From positions 837,369-901,368 of the forward strand of contig JANPWX010000074.1 in NCBI GenBank assembly GCA_024734555.1: 64,000 nt of DNA, read 5' to 3'. The position numbers were made by a program, and so were the translations under genes. Below, piece after piece: positions 27,201 through 39,200 of the stretch. The notes below the pieces were generated by a model, which was not told the origin of the DNA, made no database searches, and saw only the letters and a list, made by a program, of their open reading frames with translations. Origin of the DNA: Trochalopteron elliotii. Lineage: Eukaryota > Chordata > Aves > Passeriformes > Leiothrichidae. How positions within the stretch are numbered: position 1 is the first letter of the stretch; each line of letters begins with the position of its first letter.

Positions 27201-30200
27201 TGACTATGCACTCAAAGGAGAACAAAAGGCTGTTCTGGAGATGCAAACTCCTGGGAGTAATTTGCTGAAAAAGGAGGCAAATAAAGCAAACCCTGCTCTA
27301 CATGCCACAGCTATGTCATCCAGAATTGCTGCTCAGCCAAGCAGAAGGAAGGGAAATGACCCAATGTGTCTTACAAAGCTGCTACAGGAGTCCAGAGGGC
27401 CAGTGTTTCTCCCCTTACTGGGAAGGCCACAGCTCTGATGGGAATCCTGCTGTACGAATCTGCTTATTCTACCCATCTGCATACCATTATAGTGACAAGA
27501 CCACTTTAAATAAACTTACCAAAGCACTGGAGCTTAACAGGGTCATAGTATGTGCCTTGTTTGCAGTAGCACTCATAACCTGGCTGGGTATTCAGACAGA
27601 AGCCGTTTTTACAGATTTCTTGTCCAAAGAGTTGGCATTCATCAGCATCTGGGGAGGAAACATTAAAGGCCGCGTTACCGTTGTTATTATGATGCCATGT
27701 AGACAAGCAAGATGGAATAAATCCTATACACTTCTCTGTTCAAGCAAACTTCAGTTTAAACAGAAAATCCCAGGAGCACAGATATACACAGAAAAAAACC
27801 CCCTCAGACAACTGGTGTGGAAGAGGCCATGTGGGCAGAATGGAAAAGGAAAAATTGGTGGACCATTACTTCCCCTTGTCAGAATTAAGTCCTGTTGCAC
27901 ACAGGAATAATCTGCAGTTTCCCTTTCACTCCTTTGGTATCACATTGCTCTTAACTCCAAGCAAAACAGATGAACAATATGGCCTGTATTTTCCCATACA
28001 ATTTGCTTTACTGAAGGTATTCCCACCATGGATCTAATTTAAGCACACCATCTGGTTACCAAATTAACTAAGCAGTTATGCTTACGGATGGATTCTGTGA
28101 CTGCTCTTCCCTTTGCACAGAGTTTGGTGACTCTGCTGTGCATGGTAGGAAATCTTCCTATCTGCACTGCTCATGGCTTTGTTTCTCAAAGCACAACTTC
28201 AGGGCAGCCTTCTCCCACATAGGAACAGTTGTGTCTGCGGCTGAGCACAGGGCAGCAATCACTACAGAACTAGTGACGGCTGACAAAGAGAATCTACCAC
28301 GCTTTCAAATGAGGCTAAATGTTTTCAGGGAGGCTTCATGGAAAATATATGCCAGCTCATATATAGCTTTTCACAGTTGTACAGATTTTTTCTCAGTCTT
28401 GTATTTATGTATTTGTTACTGTTGGAATTCCATTCACTTCCTTTTTTCCAGCCTACTTTTCATTTGCTAGACCTACTTAGAGTAGTCTGTTAAAGCTAGG
28501 TTGGTAGTAAAAATGGCAATAAAAAGCACAACCTAAAGTAGGTCATTCTTCCCTCAATACCAATTGTTTTAATCCACTGTGTTCTATATGTTTACTCCCC
28601 ATTTATTCTGGGACAACACAGATTTTATCCCAAAACTGTAATTTCCAGCTGTACAGTAGTTTTAAAGGTGAATGAATCAAATGCTTCCCTTTTTCCAGAA
28701 GAACTGAAAGATCTAGAAAATTAATTCTTTTTACATCCACTCTTCCAGCCACTAAGTGGCTACAAACATTAAATATTTTGACTGTTTAGCAGCAAGAACA
28801 ATGCAAAGATTAATAAGAAATGTCATGTTCACATCTGTCTTTTTCCCATGGAACATGGATGTTTGTCTGGAGAAAAATGAGAAAGCCTGTAAGCAAAGCC
28901 AAGGAAGGCTAGCAGGCCCAGTACTTCTGACAGATAATTTCAATAAGAAAACAGGAATTGCTCTTACAAGCAGACGCTTGTGGACCAAAGCAACAGCAAC
29001 ATTTAATTTACTGTAACAGAGAAAGATCATATTACCAAAAGAGCGCATTAATAAAAGTTGTTTATCTATTCAGTGTTTGTCCTTCTTGCCATTCCCAAGG
29101 TTTTACAACATAAATTTACTGAAAAGGGAAAAAGTCTTATTATGACGGGGTTTTGTGGAAGATATTTCCAGATGAACTATTTCCACATTTCAGTATTTAC
29201 AGCAGCTACAGATATTATCAACCCTGAGGTAGCACAAAAATAACGCAGATTTTATCTGAGACGCATTTGGATATGCTGCACACAAAAGCAAGTTTCCAAC
29301 CCCCACTGTGAATATATACCGAAATCTTAGCTCTGTAAAGATAAATAACACCCTTAAACAATCCCTGAACAAAAATACTCTCAGACACTTCAAGATGAGT
29401 TGTGTGACAGTCTTAAAAATTATTAATATTGATTGCTACTTCTCAAACCTGAAAAGCAATTTTGCTGATCTCACTTTTCCTTCTTGGTAATGCCAGCTCC
29501 CTCCCACCCACATTCACCAACTTCTACGACTCTGATTTCTTTACTACCACTGGGCTACCACCAGTAACTACTCCATGAAGTTCTGTAATGAAAATATCAT
29601 TGCTGAACTTCTCTTCAGTTTTTAAATTCATTCTCCCTTGCAGGCCAAACGTTCAACAGAACTCTCTCCTCTCTTCCAGCTCCCCATACATATATTTACA
29701 AATTTAAGTTGGTATTGTATTCCATATGTAAACAAGTATTTGTGGTTTGTGGTCACAGCACCTATTCTCACAGTATATAGCACTTAGTAGAAATTAAATC
29801 AGAGTATTACAGAGACTGTGTAATTGACATTCTTAACAACCTGCAAAGTGATGATTTTCAGTAATGTTTCATACTACAAACTGTTTTTATCACCTAATAA
29901 AATTTGCATTAGTATGTTTACATTCCTGGTTCACATTTCTAGTCAATTAACTACGAGAACTTCTGAAATAATTGAACTTAATACAAGTCAGTACTGACCT
30001 TTGTAATTCTGAGCAAGAAGCCCGTAAGATGATTCTCCAGAGGGAATGAAACCTTTTCCTTCAGGACACAAATCAGTAAATTCAGCTGGGAGAGAAAGAA
30101 AGCAAAAAATTATGTTGTTAAGAAGAAGGTGTTCACATATGTAGTGTTACGTGTATTTCAGGGTACTTTGAGATATCTGCCTTGTTTGCGTCTATCAGGC

Positions 30201-33200
30201 AATCATACACCTTTAGTTTAATGGGGCATGTTAAATGCCATGGTCTGACTTTCCCCTGCTCTCAGTGTGCAGAGCTAGCTTTCACAAACCTCACTAGGGT
30301 GCCCACAGCATCACAGAGCTCCAGGCAAACTCATTTCTCTTGCTCTTTGGCAGGAGAATGTGGTCCTTACTAGGTTTCATGGTGCGCTGCAGTTATAACA
30401 ATACCAGTAGCCAAATAATCTTAATTAAAGCTAGCATGGGCCTCTCTGAGCTACGCTGCAAGCTGTAATCTAGGCATACTCCAACTGAGATACAAACCCC
30501 TGTCCACATTCTTCAGTCCTCATACAGGAAAAACACTAATTGATTGCAACAGGAGAACATGGTGTACATTACAGAGAGAAATTATTTCAAGTGTCTTGGA
30601 GACTATACAGAATCAAACAAACCTACCCAAGCAGAGAGGCCCCTTTTTCATTATGCTTTTCATTTCAGTTTCACCGATTCTAAGGTATAGTTAAAACAGA
30701 AATTAAACGTGACAATGCATTTCTGTGAAAAGTAATCTTCAGCATTTAATCTCAAAAAGTTTATGCACATTCTCTCTTACACGATTCTTTTCCAGCTGGA
30801 TTCTGAATTTTAGCCATCCCTGTTTATGTTTCAAATACTGTTTTCAAAATTTGTCACAAATATTACATAGCTCTGTTTGTCTATTTTAATATTTAGAGGT
30901 TAAACAATGGTCTGCAGAGAATATTATTAACTGATTTGTTCAGTAAATTGCAAAATGTACAACTAATGCCATAACATATATCGCTAGGCTGTAGTGCTGT
31001 AGAAACAGCATTACAAAGAATAGCGTCAGCCTCAAAAATGTTGTAATGGTTACCTTTGTTTTCCAGCTTGTGGAAAAAGTGTAATGTGTTACCATAGCAT
31101 CTGCAAAAAGCTTTTGTGAGAGTCTGTATTTGCTTAAAATCATTTGGAGTTAATACTGTTCAGTAACAGGCTCTTTTTATCCCTAGGGCAACTGCAGAGA
31201 AGCCAACGGATTTACACCAGGTATGAATTATTCTTATCACCCTTTCCTCTGTGGAGGGTTCCTATGGATAGGTCATGACTAAATATTACAGAATATGGGA
31301 TTTAATGGGCAAGCCTTCTCTAAAGGCAAAGCACACTCTGGAAACAAATACAATGCTTCAAAAGCTTGCAAAGAGACAGAAGGCCTCCTCTTACCAGTTC
31401 CAATGACAGGGCAGGGGAAGATTTCACAGTTATCACCCCAACCAGCACCCAAAGTACAGCAGCATTCTTGTTTGGTTACATTGGATGTAAGCACGTTGTC
31501 ACAGAAATTAGCATCATTCAGATTGTAGTAGCACTCCTTCTTTCCATCTTCCTGTTGATCAGCCTCTATTGGCATTTCTATGGCAGAAAAGAAAGCATGA
31601 ACCACACAAGATGACACATGAAATTAGTCACTTCTCTGGGAAGTCAGAAGAGCAGGGAAGAAAATGCTTAAGTACAAATTTTGGTTTAACTTTTTGACAT
31701 TAGAAAGAATGATAGAAGTCAATGACTTTCCTTTGGCTTTTTCAGACCTGTTTTCCAACTTGACCATAAAAGGATTCCTCCAGTTTGCACTTCTATAATT
31801 TTCAAGTAATACAGGAAGTACCTGCTCTCATGTTATGGCCATGCCCAACTACTGACAGGATGCACTTCACATACGAATCCAAAAGCTCTTCGCAGAGGTA
31901 AGCAAATATTACCACCCCATTTTTTCAGATAAAGGAGCTAAGGCATGAACTGAAAAGACTCAATTTTCAAAAGAATGAACATTTACAGCCCCTTTTAATT
32001 TCACTGGGAAAAAAGCATGCTCCACATTTGAATACACTGCCCTTTATTATTTTTGCAAATGTAACTTACTGACTCCATGGTAAGCAGAGGAATGTAATAC
32101 AGATGTCAAGTTAACTGACCGTATTTTACTTTAAAATAGGAATTCAGCCAAGAAGGCAGATTTACCGCCTTAAGCACTGAGTGAGTCCTCTCACAATATT
32201 TATACGGACTGGAGGCAAAATAGTCTGTCCCATAGATCCAATAAATACCCTATTAGTATAATAGTCAAAGACCTTTCGAAAGCAAGGCACTCCTAAAGTA
32301 CACCAAGAAGCAATTTTGAAAAGAAATACCTATTTAAAGCTTCTGTGTTTGCAGAACTCTATCTACCTAACATTTTGCTTCACAAAAATTATCATGAAAG
32401 GCTCAAAAGTGGGAACTATCACATAAAATTGTTATTCACACTTGATTGATATGAAAAACTCTTCACAGGCCATCAGTAAAGTAACCAAGTTCTAAAATTA
32501 CATATGCTCACATTTATTAATCAAACCCAAAACTTTATTCAGGAATTTGAGATAGATAAATCTTGAGGTGACTAGCTAATTTTCTTTTTATCTAGGGAAA
32601 TTCTTTATGCTTAGTACTTAACAAATGTTTAACTCACAAAACTGACTTTTCACTCTTTGAGATTTCATTAATTTCTACCCAGGCTCTTGCACAACAGGCC
32701 AAGAAGGAGACACTTCTCAAGGGACACAGCTATTGAGGCAGGCATCAGAGTGACAGTGCATTTTAAGATGCTACTGCAAATGTTGGTTTCATGGTGCAGC
32801 AGGAAAACTGTAACAGAGTTGCTAGCAGAGAGGGTGGGATGATCCCCACAATTGGAGCACTGCAATGAAGGGTTATAAACTCCTGAGAAGGGATAGGCAA
32901 GGAAATAGAGGCGGTGGTGCTGTCCTGTGTTAGGGAGTGTCTCATTTGTCTGGAGTTGAATGATGATGATGACAGGGTTGAGTGTTTATGGGTAAGAATC
33001 AGGGGAAAGGCCAACAAGACAGGTATCCTGCTGGGAGTCTGCTGTAGACCACCCAGCCAGGATGGAGATGCAGAAGAAATATTCTGTAAGCAGTTGGGAT
33101 AAGTCTTGCGATCCCTGGCCCTTATTGTTGTGGCAGACTTCAGCATACCAGATGTCTGCTAGAAATACAACACAGCAGAGAGGAAGCAGTCTAGGAGATT

Positions 33201-36200
33201 CCTGGAGTGCATGTAAGAGAATTTCCTGACATAGCTGGTGAGGAAGCCAACCAGGGGAGGTGCCCCACAGGACTTGTTGTTTGTGAACAGGTAAGTACTG
33301 GTGGGTGATGTGATGGTCAGAGGCTGTCTTGGGAAAAGCAATCAGGAAATGATGGTGATTGTGATTCTTTGGAAGTAAGGAGGGGTGCCAGCAGATCTGC
33401 CACCTTGGACTTCCAGAGGGTAGACTTCCACCTCTTCTCTTTAGGAGATTGGTTGAGACACTCCCTAAGGCAGCAGTCCTGAAGGGCAAAAGAGTCCAAG
33501 AGGGCTGGATGTACTTTAGGAAGAAAACCTTAAAGGTGCAGAAGTAGGCCATCCCTATGTGCCAAAAGATGGGACAGGAGGGAAGATGACCAGCCTGCCT
33601 GAACAGAGAGCTTTGGCTGGCACTTGGGAAAAAAAGTGAATCACCTTTGAAACACGAGGCAAGCAACTCTGGTGGGTTTTAAGATCCCACTTAAAAAGTG
33701 TTTGTGAGGTGGGAGCTTGAAGATAGTGATGTCCAACAAATGCTGAAGGAATTAAATGAACTCCAGCTCTTGCTACTTCAACCCTATTATCACTGCCCAC
33801 CCACATTCCTGAAAGCAGATGGAGTAAGGCAACTTTACTGGGCATGCAAATTCTAGATCCATTTGGAGAAAAGCAGATTTAAAAATGTCAGCATGGGTTG
33901 CCTATTATTGCACTTCAATAGTATGAAGATGTGTAATAGTTCTTTTGGTTTCTAATTAGACACAGACAATAAGATTTATTTCTATTTTCCTCAGAAAAAT
34001 GACTTCAGTTTTGGGAGGCTGAGGGGCTCCAGACACCTCCATTCAAATTTAGTATAATGTTGCCACCTGCAAGACTTGGCAGTTTTGCTAATATAACTAA
34101 ATTGTACATTAAAGGATACACCCATCTGGCTGCTTATTTCAGCTTTGTTAGTTTAGCCTGTGGTCAACCCTCATCTGATTATTGCAATTCTCCATAATGT
34201 GTTGAATTTCATCAATTGAGGTGGTTTTGTGGTATCAGTTGCTATCCAGTAGGAACTGTATTAAGACTACCATGTCACAGAAATGCAGCTGAACTAAATG
34301 TGCCATTCCAAGGTGAGAAAGCAGTACTTCAGTCACCAATTTATACATTTTCATTGGCCATTTGCCATCTGTCTAACTGAATCAAAGCCAAATCTTCACC
34401 AGAAGAGAAAGCACGGCTGTTTTCATGCTGTTTATCAGAGAAAGAACACCAGAAGCTGCCCTGGGAGGGAGACTGTCCCATCATGTCCTTGTTTATTCTC
34501 ATTTTACATATGATATGTTGTTTCTCCTCCCATTATCTGTTCAGCAGCTTAAATGGCTGTTGTTTACACAGCTGTAAGTGAGGGTTAGTCAAGAAGGCGT
34601 CATGAATGTTTGGAAAGCAAATGAGACACAAACATTTTTTTTTCTTTTTTAAACCAAGACCAGTCTATGTCTAGAATCTTATAATTTCTCTGTCATCGAT
34701 TATTAACCATTCAGTAAACAGGCTGTTTTTGAAAGTCATTTCACTAGGTATGTTGACAAAACATGACAGAAAATGAACACTTATTTTTTGTATTATTGTT
34801 GAATCTGGGTTTTTCTGTTAGAAAATGTAAAATATCTCTCTACCTAAGGCAGGCTGGTAAAGGAAAATAATTTTACCACATTTTTGATATAACTGTTCTA
34901 TTAACAGCCTATGAGAGAAATTCTGTATAGTTGCCACTGGATTGGATTCTGAAGTATTTCTTAGAAATAGATTTATATACCTTAGCATAACCTTGATCCA
35001 ACAATATGCTTACTATATATTTGATGCAAACACGTGCATCAGTAATATAAGATTCAGTGGATAATATGGATTAGCATATACTTAGACTTCAGCATACAGT
35101 GAAGTATTTGCCTCAGTAGTGTTCTGTTAACAACTGTGATCTGAAAAGAACAAAACATAGAACTGATGGGATCTTAAATACTGCAAATACGTACCAACAA
35201 CACTTACAGGTGCAATCAGAAAACTGGTTGCAAAAGTGAAAAATATTCATTATAACTTCATGACCTCTAAAAGCTCAGCAAAGACTCAGATGATTCTGAG
35301 CAAACAGCTCAAGTAAGAACTCTCACTTTCAGAATCTGATTTTCAATAATACAGTAAAAATATATTGATATGTGCCTATTGTCAGGGTGTACTTGTTTAG
35401 ATTTCTCAACTGACTCCACATGCGACAAGCTGCAATACCTAACACATGCATGTACACTGCATATACATACACATGCATATATACAATTCAGGGATTAGCA
35501 CAAGTGATACACATGTAAAACTTAGTAGCTAAGACTGTCCACAGAAAACTGAAATTCACTTAACAATTATAAAGCCCGTAATATTTAGGAAATTCAGAAT
35601 CTGTACTCATACATCAAACTTCTAGCCTTAAGGAACCTTTTGGATCAAATTCATAAAATGTTACTTGGCAACCTCAAATTTTTTGTGCTGGTGGTTGGTT
35701 AGATTGCAGGGTTGATTGATTTTGTTTCAATATTAATCAGTCTAGAAGGGACCTATGTCTTTGGACACCAAACCCATGATTTTAACTTATAAATCCTATC
35801 AATTTCTGTTAAATATATTGTAATAAATAACTGGTTATATTTCATGTAGCCAGGAGAAAGCAACATCTAAATCAGCTGTAGGTAGTAGCTAAGCGGGCCC
35901 AGGTACCTCTGTCCCTGATGCACCCCAGGACAGGGTTTTCCCTCCTGGCTGCCAGGGCACTGCTGACACATGTTCAACTTGCCAAAGACCAGGACCCCCA
36001 GGTCCCTTTCTGTGGCACAGCTTCCCAACATCTCATTCCCCAGTCTGTCCAGCCAGGGTTGCACCATCTCAGGTACAGAATCTGGCACTTGCCCTTGTTG
36101 AACTTCATACAGTTCAACCACAGCTGGGTGGTTGCCCAGCTCTCTGATTTGTCAAGGTTTCTCTGCAGAGCCTCTCTGCCCTCAAGGGACTCAACAGCTC

Positions 36201-39200
36201 CTCCCAAGTTTGTATCCTCTGTGAACTTGCTCTGTTTCCCTTCCAGTCCTGTGTCCAAGTCATTTATGACAATGTTGAGAAGCATAGGCCAGAGGATGGT
36301 GCCCTGTGGATCCCCACTAGTGACAGGTCCCCAGTCTGATGTCACCCCATTCACTGTAACCCTTTGTGCGTGACCTGTGAGCCAGTTGCTCACCCATCCC
36401 ATGATGTGTTTATCCAGCTGTGTGCTGGACATTTTGTCCAGAAAGATCCTGTGAGACACCAAAGCTTTACTGCTATCCAAAAAGATTATACCAACTGGCT
36501 TCCCTTTATCAGCTAGGTTGGTAACCTTGTTAGAAAAGGGAATCAGGTTTGATAAGAAGGATTTCCCCTAATGAAGACATGCTGGCTGTGACCAATGACC
36601 GTGTTGTTTTCAGGTGTTTTTCAACAACTCCCAGAATAATCTTCTCCACAACTTTACCAGACATTGAAGTGAGACTGACAGACCTGTAGTTGGCAGGGTC
36701 CTCCCTTCTTGCCCTTTTAGAAAATCAGGACAATGTCAGACATCTTCCAGTCAGCTGGGACCTCTCCAGATTCCAAAGACTGCTCAAAAATGATTGAGAG
36801 AAACCTCACAATGATATGAGAGGCTCTTTGAGTATTCTTGGTTTAAACCCACTAGGTCGCAGAGACTTACAGGGACCCAGATACAGCAGCAAATCCTCCA
36901 CAAGTTCAGGGTCAGTTGTGAATTTATAATTCTCACAGCCATGGTCCTCCAGCTCAGATCAATAGGACCCCCTTAGCTTGTCATCCGTGCTGAAGACAGA
37001 GGCAAAGAATGCATTAAGGGTCTCCACCTTATCTGCGTCCCTGATTAATGAGGTGACCATCCTCATTCTGTAATGGGCCAGAGTAATTTGTGTGCTGCCT
37101 TTCCCAATTAAACCCCTCTCCTTTTTATTGTCCCCCACAATAAGAGCCAGCTTTAACTCCAACTGAGCTTTGGCCACACAAATTTTCTTCCAACAGTGGC
37201 CAGCAGCATCTCTGTATTCTTCTCATGTTATCTGACCTTCCTTTCACTAGACATATATCTTCTTTTTTTGCCTCAGCTGAAAAATAAGATCCCTGCTCAG
37301 ACAAGCTGGTCTTTTGCCTCGTCTTCTTGACTTTCCATGTTTTGTAAATGCCTGCTCCTGTGCTCCTAGGCAGTGGTGCTTAAAAAGTAACCAGCACTGA
37401 ATGGACCCCAGCATCTTCAAGAGCATTTTCTCAGGGGACCTTGCTAACTAGCTCCCTGAGAAGCCTGAAGTCTACTGTCTTCGTATCTTTGGAGTTGAAG
37501 CTGGCAGTTTTCTCTTGTCACCAGACTTTGAACTTGATTGCTTCGTGGTCTCTGTGTCCAAGACAGCCATCAATCACCACTTCAATAATTGGAGACCCTT
37601 CTTGTTAATTAAGCAACAAATAAAAAAGGGCATCTTTCCTAGTTGGCTCCCTTAGTTACCTGCACCATGAAGTTAGCATCCAGATGTTTAAGCAATCTTC
37701 TGGATCTGTTTGTGCCAGCTGTTTGTTGTTCCTAGTTAACATCTGGCAAGTTGAAGTCCCCCCAAAGGACAAGGGAGTTGATTGAATGCGTCCATTAGTT
37801 CCTCAAAGAGCAATTCATCAGTGTCATTGTCCTGGCTAGATGGTTTATAGTAGACTCCCACAATGACATCCATCTTATTTGTTTGTCCCTTAATGCTTAC
37901 CTGGAGACTTAAAACTGTACCACTGCCAAACATAAGCACCATACATTCCAGCCACCTCCCTGCCTCACCTGCCTTGCCTGAAGAGTCTGTAATCATCCAG
38001 TGTGGTGCTCCAGGCATGGTTTCATCCCACCAGGTTTCCCTTATGCCAATGATGTTGTATCTCTGCAAGCACTGGTACTGAAACATTTCAAGTTCTGGCA
38101 TGCCACCCTAAATTACACTTGTTATAATCCTCAAATACTCACTGTCCATTATAGCTTCTGGATTCAGTGTTTTGAGACCTATTAGCAGCATATTAGTCTA
38201 TATTAGTAGTTCAAATGCATACTACAACATGCAACAGTTAAAAACACAATTATACTCAAATTTATTATTTATTACTATTACTGATTATTACTTGAAATGC
38301 ATCGAGCTTGGAGCTTGCTAGAAATTAATCACAAATAGCTGTATATAGTTTATTAAAAGAATAAACAAGAAGATTTCAACCCAAAGGATGCATTTTTTCT
38401 CTCTTAGGTAAAAAGATGCATAGAACAGCAGATTTTAATCTCCTACAGAATGAAATTCTTTCCCCCTTTATATTTTCTTATTTCTGAAACACTTCTTATA
38501 TTTTATGAATAGCAGGGGAGAGAAGAGGGGAATGAGACCATCAAGCCTTGCACAATTTTTTGCACTTTTTTTGTTTTTTTTGACTGGAAAGTGACAATAG
38601 GGGCTTAAATTCCTAATACACACACTGGAAGAATTGTTCCAAGGCACAGCTAACAAGAGACAAATTTCCAGCAAGTGCAATCTAAATAAAAGGAAGTCTT
38701 GAGAGTCCTAAGGGCGAGTAAAGAAAAGTGTGAACACACAGCACTCCACAAATCTAACAGCCTTTAACCACATGGAAGAAAAGCCCCAAACTGAAGCAGC
38801 ATTTGAACAAATGTCACCTATTTGCACTTTATACAAGGTGGACAAACACTTCTTTATGCACAAAAATACAGAACGAGAAATAAGCAAGAGCTGGGTGAAC
38901 CAGGCTGAACTATAGATATCTACAACAGGATAACACAGATTAAGTTCTTCTTTCCTGCCTTTTAAGTTCTGCCTTTCATAAGCAATGTGCAAAGTAATGC
39001 TGACAGATGATGTCCATATGCACCACGGGAGCTCTGGAAGCGCCACGCCTGACTTGAGTATGTGGCTTGTCAAAGCCAGAGAGGATGTGTGGCTATTGCA
39101 GCACTCTTTGCAGCAAGAACAGTTTATAAGAACTAACAACAGTCTTTTCTCCTTTTACTTTGGAAGAAAAGAGGATACTAAGATCTCAGTTCCGAGTACT

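Noticed and set aside
27302..27910. 202-codon plus-strand ORF, among the longest in the window
   Set aside because: It runs antisense across the LTBP1 EGF exon at 27520-27648 and its flanking introns; no family resemblance. The real signal is on the minus strand.
32986..33666. 226-codon minus-strand ORF, the longest in the window
   Set aside because: It is the antisense reading of the forward CR1 endonuclease fragment.
35700..35770. Possible CR1 3' end (agaagggacct) that could complete the reverse CR1 piece
   Set aside because: Match is only about a dozen bases and the adjoining sequence does not fit the CR1 tail.
35974..36480. 168-codon minus-strand ORF that could be called a gene
   Set aside because: It is the reverse-transcriptase part of a decayed CR1 copy with an altered catalytic motif, so it is listed as a mobile element.
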